Assembly (NCBI GenBank): GCA_964530165.1
Contig: CAZGYE010000196.1
Location: forward strand, 1-11,126
Source: CAZGYE01 sp964530165
GTDB lineage: Bacteria; Planctomycetota; Planctomycetia; Planctomycetales; Planctomycetaceae
Direction of reading: 5' to 3'
DNA: 11,126 nucleotides
Program-made: the position numbers and the translations under genes
In this document: positions 6,224 through 11,126 of the stretch, piece by piece
Position numbering within the stretch: position 1 is the stretch's first letter
How the letters are laid out: the number at the start of each line of letters is the position of its first letter
Notes under the pieces: model-generated
Told to the model about the DNA's origin: nothing
What the model saw: the letters and a program-made list of their open reading frames with translations, nothing else
The model's database searches: none

Positions 6224-7255
6224 ATGGAATCATCGGGCGACAAAAAGAAACGGACGCGAAGACCATTGCTGAGAATCGGACTGGCTGTGCTGACGCTCGG
6301 GCTCCTCATCTTTGGGATTTACGTTGTGCGCCGGCCGACAGCGATCCAGCTTGCCGAACAGGCGATTGCCCGGGGGGACTTCGCCGCCGCGGAAACGACA
6401 TTGATCAACCGCTTGAAACGGTTTCCAGACGCAACCGATGCCCGGTACAAGCTGGCCGTGCTGCTGAAAAAGACAGACGCCGATGCAGCGTTGAGTTTTT
6501 TTCGGCAAATCCCGCCGGACGCCGCTGAGTATCTCCTGGCGGTTCGGCACATCGCGCAAATCTGCCTGCTTTCCAAACGTGATGAGGAGGCCGAGCGTGC
6601 TTTGCACATCTTGGAGCAGGCGGATCCGGCCGATCATGCGGTGCAGCTTTCGCTGGCCGAATTGTACTTCCACCAAGAGGAATACGCGAAGGCGCTTCCC
6701 TACGCAAAACGCTGCGCCGATCGACAGCCCCGGCGTGCCAACACGTTTCTGCTGATTGCAGAGATCCGCGACGGACTGAACCAAACGGCCGAGATGGTCT
6801 CACCCCTCAAGCGGGCCATCTCGCTGGACCCGAATCTGTACCCGGCACATCTCAACCTCGCTTATGCGCTTCTCTCATCGGGCGAGTTCGACCGGGCGAG
6901 GGCGGAAGCTCGCTGGTGTCTTGAACGCAACCCCAACGATTTCTATCCGCACCGCATCCTGGCGGCAGCGGCGCGGGACCAAGGACGTATGGACGTGGCC
7001 CAGCGCGAGCTCCGCACGGCGTTGGAGCTGAAACCTGACGATCTCGATTGCCGCCTGCTCGAAGCCGATCTGCTCATGTACAACCGCCATTCACAGAAAG
7101 CTTACCAACGGTTGAAACCGCTCTACCTTCAGTACCGCGACAAGGCGCGCTACCTCGGTAGACTGGCTCGGGCGGCCGCCGCGACCGGGCGCGTTGACGA
7201 AGCCAGCAAGCTTCAACAAGAAATCGCCCGCTTCTACAGCAAACCGCCAGGCTAA
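6224..7255 (+). CDS. Membrane-anchored tetratricopeptide-repeat protein
   Basis: Two adjacent ATGs (6221 and 6224) could start this gene. GAGG at 6214-6217 lies 3 nt from the first and 6 nt from the second, so I take the second (343 aa). A basic N-terminus (K-K-K-R-T-R-R) precedes one membrane helix at about residues 16-36, and the rest should face the periplasm by the positive-inside rule. From about residue 40 to the end the protein is built of TPR-like helix pairs: A-E-Q-A-I-A-R-G-D-F-A-A-A-E, L-A-E-L-Y-F-H-Q-E-E-Y-A-K-A, L-N-L-A-Y-A-L-L-S-S-G-E-F-D-R-A and A-A-A-R-D-Q-G-R-M-D-V-A each show the G/A-x(3)-A spacing, often with N-P or D-P between pairs. It probably works as a protein-binding scaffold, perhaps for the ASPIC/UnbV product encoded just upstream. 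Its stop codon overlaps that of the convergent gene. Confidence 0.85.
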   Translation: MESSGDKKKRTRRPLLRIGLAVLTLGLLIFGIYVVRRPTAIQLAEQAIARGDFAAAETTLINRLKRFPDATDARYKLAVLLKKTDADAALSFFRQIPPDAAEYLLAVRHIAQICLLSKRDEEAERALHILEQADPADHAVQLSLAELYFHQEEYAKALPYAKRCADRQPRRANTFLLIAEIRDGLNQTAEMVSPLKRAISLDPNLYPAHLNLAYALLSSGEFDRARAEARWCLERNPNDFYPHRILAAAARDQGRMDVAQRELRTALELKPDDLDCRLLEADLLMYNRHSQKAYQRLKPLYLQYRDKARYLGRLARAAAATGRVDEASKLQQEIARFYSKPPG

Positions 7256-8163
7256 CGCAATCTACGAGTTCGTGTTCGTGTCGGCCTCGGCGTGTGTTCT
7301 GAGCTACCGTCTTTGGAGATGTCTTTCGCCTTCTTGGCGTTCTCGGATGCGACGCCGATCAATTGTTGGGCGGCGGCCAAATGCGCGACCGCGAAATAAG
7401 GGGTCGGAGCGCCTCCGCCGAGGTGCCTGACCTGCTTCCGAGCGAGCTCCTGCCAGCTCATGTTGTCGGTGAGGTGCCACGTGGCAGCCTGAGCGACCTG
7501 CTGATTGATTCGATTGTTGGCGATCAGCTTCAAGAGTTCCTGTAGGCGTCCGTCTTCGGTGTATTCGTCGACTTTGACGAGGCGGTAGCGCATTCTGGGA
7601 TTGGGAGTCGGCTTACCATGCGCCAGACAGACCGTGTGGCAGGGAACTTTGACGACCTGTTCGGGTGGGATGGAGAAGAAGCCCCCCCCGCCGCCGAGGC
7701 CGCCTCCGCCGAAGCCGCCTCCGCCGAGTCCGCCGCCGCCAAATCCCCCCCCGAGCGACTGAGACTGGCCGCCGCCGGCACCACCAAGTCCACCCTGGCC
7801 GCCCAAACCACCGCCCCCGAGTCCGCCGACACCGCCTCCGCCGAACTGCTTGAGCACTTGAACGCCCACAATTGCTTCGGGAAGCTGGACGGTCAGCGGC
7901 TTGTCGGACTTGTTCTCGATGAGCACTTGCCCCTGTTTTTCGTTCTTGGGAATCAGGACCGCAGCGAGGGTTCCTTTTTCAAGACCGGCAAAGAAACCGA
8001 TCTGCTCGGCTGTCGCATCGAGCTTGGTTGCTGTGATCGGGATGGGCTTCTTCCTTTTAGACTTTGTGGCCGCACAGAGAACCGAAACCAACACAAGCGA
8101 AACACAGACGGTTCCCACGCTGAGGCGTCCCATCGATGTCGGAATTTGGAGGCGGAACTTCAT
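7252..8163 (-). CDS. Exported Gly-rich hypothetical protein
   Basis: ATG at 8161-8163 is preceded, at 8 nt, by AAAGGA. The 303-aa product has a signal peptide (hydrophobic about residues 13-31, cleavage near L-C-A-A). A globular part (about 40-105) follows, in which I-E-N-K-S-D-K-P-L-T-V-Q-L-P looks like a beta-sandwich strand pair. Then comes an almost pure Gly tract with Leu, Phe and a few Gln/Ser (about 108-165), then F-F-S-I-P-P-E-Q-V-V-K-V-P and a second folded part (about 166-280) with a C-H-T-V-C-L-A-H-G-K-P motif containing two Cys and two His. The C-terminus is Thr/Arg-rich and basic. The Gly tract interrupts what looks like a single beta domain. I recognise the layout as recurrent in planctomycetes but know of no function. 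The two Cys and two His could bind a metal or form a disulfide. Confidence 0.85.
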   Translation of the reverse strand: MKFRLQIPTSMGRLSVGTVCVSLVLVSVLCAATKSKRKKPIPITATKLDATAEQIGFFAGLEKGTLAAVLIPKNEKQGQVLIENKSDKPLTVQLPEAIVGVQVLKQFGGGGVGGLGGGGLGGQGGLGGAGGGQSQSLGGGFGGGGLGGGGFGGGGLGGGGGFFSIPPEQVVKVPCHTVCLAHGKPTPNPRMRYRLVKVDEYTEDGRLQELLKLIANNRINQQVAQAATWHLTDNMSWQELARKQVRHLGGGAPTPYFAVAHLAAAQQLIGVASENAKKAKDISKDGSSEHTPRPTRTRTRRLR

Positions 8164-8198
8164 GGCACGTATCCTTTCTCGGCAGAGCCGACTCCTGT

Positions 8199-8228
8199 AT
8201 CTTATCGCACCACAAGGGCTTAAATCAA
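8199..8228 (-). promoter_or_regulatory. Candidate promoter for the Gly-rich exported protein
   Basis: On the minus strand, TTGATT (8223-8228) is followed by an 18-bp spacer and TAAGAT (8199-8204); each box matches 4 of 6 consensus bases. The predicted start is near 8192, giving a leader of about 30 nt that contains the AAAGGA ribosome binding site at 8172-8177. In the same 177-bp divergent spacer I found no good promoter for the plus-strand operon starting at 8341. A small hairpin (GCCGG at 8269-8273 with CCGGC at 8281-8285) is the only other structure. Confidence 0.3.
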
Positions 8229-8340
8229 CAAAAAGTTCGTTGGTCGATCAGAATTCTCTTCTCGTGACGCCGGTTTTCTGCCGGCTCAGTTCTCAGACGA
8301 CGACTTGCATCCGCCGGCGGCAATCGAGATAGTCGACTGT

Positions 8341-9378
8341 ATGATCGAACTGGATCCGGCCAACGTCGTCGATTACCTGCGTTCGACCGGTCGCTTGGAA
8401 CCGGGAACAACAGCCGAAGCCCGTCTGCTGGCGTGGGGCGTCTCGAACGTCGTGCTGCGGATTCACATCAGCGCGGGCGAGGACGTGGTCATCAAACAAT
8501 CGCGCAAGCGGCTGCGTACGGAAGTCCCTTGGTTCAGTCGGCTCGACCGCATCTGGCGCGAAATGGACGTCATGCAAACGCTTTCCACCTTGCTGCCGGA
8601 GGGCATGGTGCCGCGGGTGCTCTTCGACGACCGCGACAACTATCTGTTCGCCATGCAGGCCGTCGACGCCGACCACACGGTCTGGAAAGCTGAGCTGCTC
8701 ACCGGGAAAGTCGAACCGTCGATCGCCGCCACGATGGGCGACTCTTTAGCGGCCATCCATGCAGGGACCGCGGGCGATGCCGATCTGCAAGAACGATGGG
8801 GCGACCGTGATTTCTTCACCCAGCTGCGGGTCGACCCCTTTTACAGACGCGTCGCCGGTGTGCACGCCGATCTCCGGCCAGTGCTGGAAGAACTGATCGA
8901 CGAAATGTTCCAAACGGCAATCTGTGTCGTCCATGCCGATTTCAGCCCGAAGAACATCCTGGTGACGAAACAAGGCGTCTCGCTGGTCGACTACGAGACG
9001 GCGCACTACGGCGACCCGGCTTTCGACCTCGGTTTCTTTCTGAGTCATCTGCTGCTGAAGACGGTGTTGCACGCCGCGCGATGCTCCGAGTTTCTGGACC
9101 TCGCAAGGATCTTCTGGAGACGCTACATCGCCGGACTCGGCGATCTGACCCACACTGGCCCATTTGCCGAGCGGACGCTCGAGCGCCGAACAATCCGTCA
9201 TTTGGCCGGCTGTATGTTGTCGCGGATCGACGGAACCAGCCCGATCGATTATCTGCCCCGCCCCGAATCACAGGACCTGGTGCGGACCTTTTGCCGTCAA
9301 CTCTTTCTCGATTCACCACAGCGGCTGGAAATGGCGTTTCGTCTATTGGAAAATGAGCTTCAGGAGTCCCGGCCGTGA
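8341..9378 (+). CDS. APH-fold small-molecule kinase (phosphotransferase family)
   Basis: Start taken as ATG 8341 (345 aa). A TTG at 8305 in the same frame is possible, but its extra residues look unlike the family. The product has the layout of aminoglycoside phosphotransferase/choline kinase/methylthioribose kinase proteins. It shows a nucleotide-binding strand W-G-V-S-N-V-V-L-R (32-40), the ATP-contacting Lys in V-V-I-K-Q (K52), the catalytic loop H198-A-D200-F-S-P-K-N205 and the metal-binding Asp of L-V-D-Y-E (D217), followed by Y-G-D-P-A-F-D-L-G. The K-Q-x(n)-D-R-x-W-R-E segment and the Y-G-D-P-A-F-D-L-G motif recall methylthioribose kinase, but the loop is H-A-D rather than the H-G-D typical there. 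All catalytic residues are present, so it should transfer ATP phosphate to a small hydroxyl compound; the substrate cannot be read from sequence. It is the first gene of a coupled operon, and its TGA overlaps the GTG start of the enolase-like gene by 4 bases. Confidence 0.85.
   Translation: MIELDPANVVDYLRSTGRLEPGTTAEARLLAWGVSNVVLRIHISAGEDVVIKQSRKRLRTEVPWFSRLDRIWREMDVMQTLSTLLPEGMVPRVLFDDRDNYLFAMQAVDADHTVWKAELLTGKVEPSIAATMGDSLAAIHAGTAGDADLQERWGDRDFFTQLRVDPFYRRVAGVHADLRPVLEELIDEMFQTAICVVHADFSPKNILVTKQGVSLVDYETAHYGDPAFDLGFFLSHLLLKTVLHAARCSEFLDLARIFWRRYIAGLGDLTHTGPFAERTLERRTIRHLAGCMLSRIDGTSPIDYLPRPESQDLVRTFCRQLFLDSPQRLEMAFRLLENELQESRP
9362..9366 (+). promoter_or_regulatory. Ribosome binding site for the enolase-like gene
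   Basis: AGGAG lies inside the end of the kinase gene, 8 nt before the GTG at 9375-9377. It supports that GTG as start and the GTGA start/stop overlap with the kinase. Confidence 0.65.
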
Positions 9379-10742
9379 CACGCATCGAACGCATTCATGC
9401 CCGTGAAGTCTTCGACAGTCGCGGCAAGCCGACGGTCGAGGTCGAAGTCACGTGCCGGGGCGCGCGGCCCGGACGGGCCATTGTGCCCAGCGGCGCCAGT
9501 ACGGGGCGGTTTGAAGCGGTCGAACTACGGGACGGAGACGACGAGCGTCTGGACGGAACCGGCGTGCTGCGTGCCGTCGAACATGTTCGCGGCGAGATTG
9601 CCTCGGCCTTGACCGGCCTCGACGCAGCCGACCAGCAGATGGTGGATCGCACGCTGTGCGAGCTGGACGGGACCGAGAACAAGTCGCGTCTGGGGGCCAA
9701 CGCGATTCTCGGCGTCTCACTGGCGACGGCGTATGCTGCCGCGGAGGCAAAAGGCATCAGTCCACTCGAACGGTTTCGTCAAGTCTGGACTGGCGTGCCC
9801 GCCGGCCGCGGCTCGGATGCAAAGACCGTGCGCACCGCGGAACTGTCACGGATGCCGCTGTTGCCGCTGCCGATGGTCAACATGATTTCCGGCGGGTTGC
9901 ACGCAGGCGGAAATCTCGATTTCCAGGACTTTCTCATTCTGCCGATCGGGGCCGGCTCGTTCCGGCAAGCGTTGGATTGGATCGTGACCGTTTACCGCCG
10001 CTTGGGGCGATTGCTCACCGCGAAATCTTACGAAGGGCATCTGGTCGGCGACGAAGGAGGTTACGGACCTCGGCTGAGGAGTAACAGCGAGGCGGTCGAG
10101 CTTGTCATGACCGCGATCGAAACGGCGCAGCTACGCCCCGGCGACGATGTGGCAATTGGTCTGGACGTTGCCAGCACGCACTTCTACAGCGACGGCGCCT
10201 ACACGATGGCGGCCACCGGCGAGGACCGTCTGAGTTCGGGCGAAGTCATCGACCTGCTGGAAAGCTGGGTCGACAGCTACCCCATCATCAGCATCGAAGA
10301 CGGACTGGCCGAGGACGACTGGGAGGGCTGGGAGTTGCTCACCGATCGGCTTGGAGACCGGGTGCAGTTGATCGGAGACGACCTGTTCGTCACCAATTGC
10401 CGGCGTCTGGAGCGGGGCATCGAGTCGGGCGTCGCCAACAGCGTGCTGGTGAAGCTGAATCAAATCGGAACGTTGTGGGAAACGCTGGAAACTTTGCGGA
10501 TGGCGCTGGACAACGGATATTGGCCGGTGGTATCGGCTCGCAGCGGCGAGACCGAGGACGCGACCATCGCCGATCTGGCCGTCGCAACCGGTGCGGGTCA
10601 AATCAAGATCGGCTCGGTGGCACGCAGCGAACGCTTGGCCAAATACAACCAGTTGTTGCGACTTGAGGAAGTATTGGGAACGGACGCACATTACCTCGGC
10701 GGCTCGATTTTCTCCAGTCTCAAACGCGTTGAGGAAGGTTGA
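9375..10742 (+). CDS. eno: Enolase paralogue with altered active site
   Basis: The 455-aa product aligns along its length with enolase (2-phosphoglycerate to phosphoenolpyruvate; usual length about 430). Present: the D-S-R-G-x-P-T-V-E start, mobile loop P-S-G-A-S-T-G (S39), D-G-T-E-N-K, L-G-A-N-A-I-L, active-site H176 (G-G-L-H-A-G), E227 (G-D-E-G-G), the Mg ligands D264, E308 and D335, K360 as catalytic base, the phosphate-binding Arg of R-S-G-E-T-E-D (R389), and K411 (I-K-I-G-S). Two changes are clear: the His of canonical S-H-R-S-G-E-T-E-D is Ala (A388, codon 10536-10538), and the catalytic Glu equivalent to yeast Glu168 is Asp (D185, codon 9927-9929, Q-D-F for Q-E-F). About 17 extra residues (within 131-163) precede the barrel. 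Either it is an enolase of reduced or altered specificity, or it acts on a related phospho-acid supplied by the adjacent kinase. GTG start, ribosome binding site AGGAG. The stop overlaps the cupin ATG by one base. Confidence 0.88.
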   Translation: MTRIERIHAREVFDSRGKPTVEVEVTCRGARPGRAIVPSGASTGRFEAVELRDGDDERLDGTGVLRAVEHVRGEIASALTGLDAADQQMVDRTLCELDGTENKSRLGANAILGVSLATAYAAAEAKGISPLERFRQVWTGVPAGRGSDAKTVRTAELSRMPLLPLPMVNMISGGLHAGGNLDFQDFLILPIGAGSFRQALDWIVTVYRRLGRLLTAKSYEGHLVGDEGGYGPRLRSNSEAVELVMTAIETAQLRPGDDVAIGLDVASTHFYSDGAYTMAATGEDRLSSGEVIDLLESWVDSYPIISIEDGLAEDDWEGWELLTDRLGDRVQLIGDDLFVTNCRRLERGIESGVANSVLVKLNQIGTLWETLETLRMALDNGYWPVVSARSGETEDATIADLAVATGAGQIKIGSVARSERLAKYNQLLRLEEVLGTDAHYLGGSIFSSLKRVEEG

Positions 10743-11074
10743 TGATGACAGACGTTTTTGTCGATAAGTCTCAGTGTACCAGGCGGACCCTTTTTCCCGG
10801 AGTTGAGATTTTCACCGCGGCTGCAGAGCACATGATGCTCAGCCTGGTCGAATTCCAGCCGGGCGCGGTGGTCGCAGCGCACTCTCATCCACACGAGCAG
10901 GTCGGCATGGTCGTGGAAGGCCGCGCCCACTTCTTCGTCGGCGAGGACGATCAGGTACTCGGGCCGGGAGACATGTACCGTATCCCGGGCGGTGTGACCC
11001 ACCGGGTCGTTGCTCTGGACGAGGGGGCCAAAGCGCTCGATATCTTCCATCCAATTCGAGAAGACTACCTGTAG
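10742..11074 (+). CDS. Small single-domain cupin
   Basis: Start is the ATG at 10742, which overlaps the TGA of the enolase-like gene (TGATG). A second ATG at 10745 is equally possible, and GAGGAAGG at 10731-10738 serves either. The 110-aa product is one RmlC-type cupin. Motif 1 is P-G-A-V-V-A-A-H-S-H-P-H-E-Q-V-G-M-V-V-E-G with metal ligands H47, H49 and probably Q53; motif 2 is P-G-D-M-Y-R-I-P-G-G-V-T-H with H87. Cytoplasmic, no signal peptide. The ligand set is complete, so it probably binds a divalent metal and may isomerise, epimerise, decarboxylate or only sense a small acid or sugar. As last gene of the kinase/enolase-like/cupin operon it likely acts in the same pathway. It ends in P-I-R-E-D-Y-L, a usual cupin ending, and its TAG stop is also the first three bases of a MITE-like element. 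Confidence 0.88.
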   Translation: MMTDVFVDKSQCTRRTLFPGVEIFTAAAEHMMLSLVEFQPGAVVAAHSHPHEQVGMVVEGRAHFFVGEDDQVLGPGDMYRIPGGVTHRVVALDEGAKALDIFHPIREDYL

Positions 11075-11126
11075 TGATCTGTCAAAGCTGAAATGACGTG
11101 TACAGCCGAGTGTGGGGCAGGCTTTC
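11072..11126. mobile_element. Second MITE-like element copy, inverted and cut by the window end
   Basis: From 11072 the sequence starts TAGTGATCTGTCAAAGCTGA and continues to the window end. It matches the reverse complement of 6144-6198, the right half of the first copy, apart from the third base, a 2-nt deletion (CAG-CCG for CAG-AG-CCG) and one A-to-G change near the end. It therefore lies in the opposite orientation to the copy at 6066-6198. The remaining half is outside the window. The element starts within the TAG stop codon of the cupin gene. Confidence 0.75.

Noticed and set aside
7618..8223. A 201-codon open frame opposite the Gly-rich protein
   Set aside because: Its Ala/Glu/Pro-rich part is the complement of the Gly codons, and it has no independent evidence of being a gene.
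8269..8285. GCCGG/CCGGC hairpin upstream of the kinase as a riboswitch or terminator
   Set aside because: A 5-bp stem with no T-run and no recognisable aptamer is expected by chance in DNA this GC-rich.

Overview
The window looks like a chromosomal piece of a high-GC planctomycete (Planctomycetota, perhaps Pirellulales-like). This is an inference from gene style: a CRTAC1-type FG-GAP/ASPIC-UnbV protein beside a membrane-anchored TPR protein, a secreted PQQ-like propeller, a large secreted protein with a discoidin-like domain, a Gly-rich exported protein of a type I associate with planctomycetes, and many short palindromic repeats. No rRNA, tRNA, CRISPR array, phage gene or transposase is visible. 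No gene-free stretch exceeds 300 bases.

Layout. Bases 1-183 are non-coding and hold a 21-nt tandem repeat. Two minus-strand genes for exported proteins follow: an 805-aa discoidin-like/toroid-like protein (184-2601) and a 455-aa PQQ-like beta-propeller (2813-4180). Between them lies a 126-bp element with inverted repeats at its ends (2655-2780). A 122-bp divergent promoter region separates them from the plus-strand ASPIC/UnbV protein (4303-6057). A 133-bp palindromic MITE-like element (6066-6198) and then a TPR protein (6224-7255) come next. The TPR gene ends tail to tail, with overlapping stop codons, against a minus-strand Gly-rich exported protein (7252-8163).

The last third is a tightly packed plus-strand operon: an APH-fold small-molecule kinase (8341-9378), a divergent enolase paralogue (9375-10742) and a one-domain cupin (10742-11074). 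Start and stop codons overlap at both junctions, so translation is probably coupled. The enolase keeps its metal ligands and both catalytic lysines. It has Ala where enolases have the active-site His of the S-H-R-S-G-E-T-E-D motif, Asp in place of the catalytic Glu equivalent to yeast Glu168, and about 17 extra residues before the barrel. Together with the kinase and cupin, this suggests a small pathway acting on a phosphorylated acid other than, or in addition to, 2-phosphoglycerate. It is the best candidate for something undescribed in this window.

Two inverted copies of the MITE-like element bracket the block from the TPR gene to the cupin. The second copy starts inside the cupin stop codon and runs off the window end. 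The 21-nt repeat occurs once outside genes and once in frame inside the ASPIC/UnbV coding sequence.
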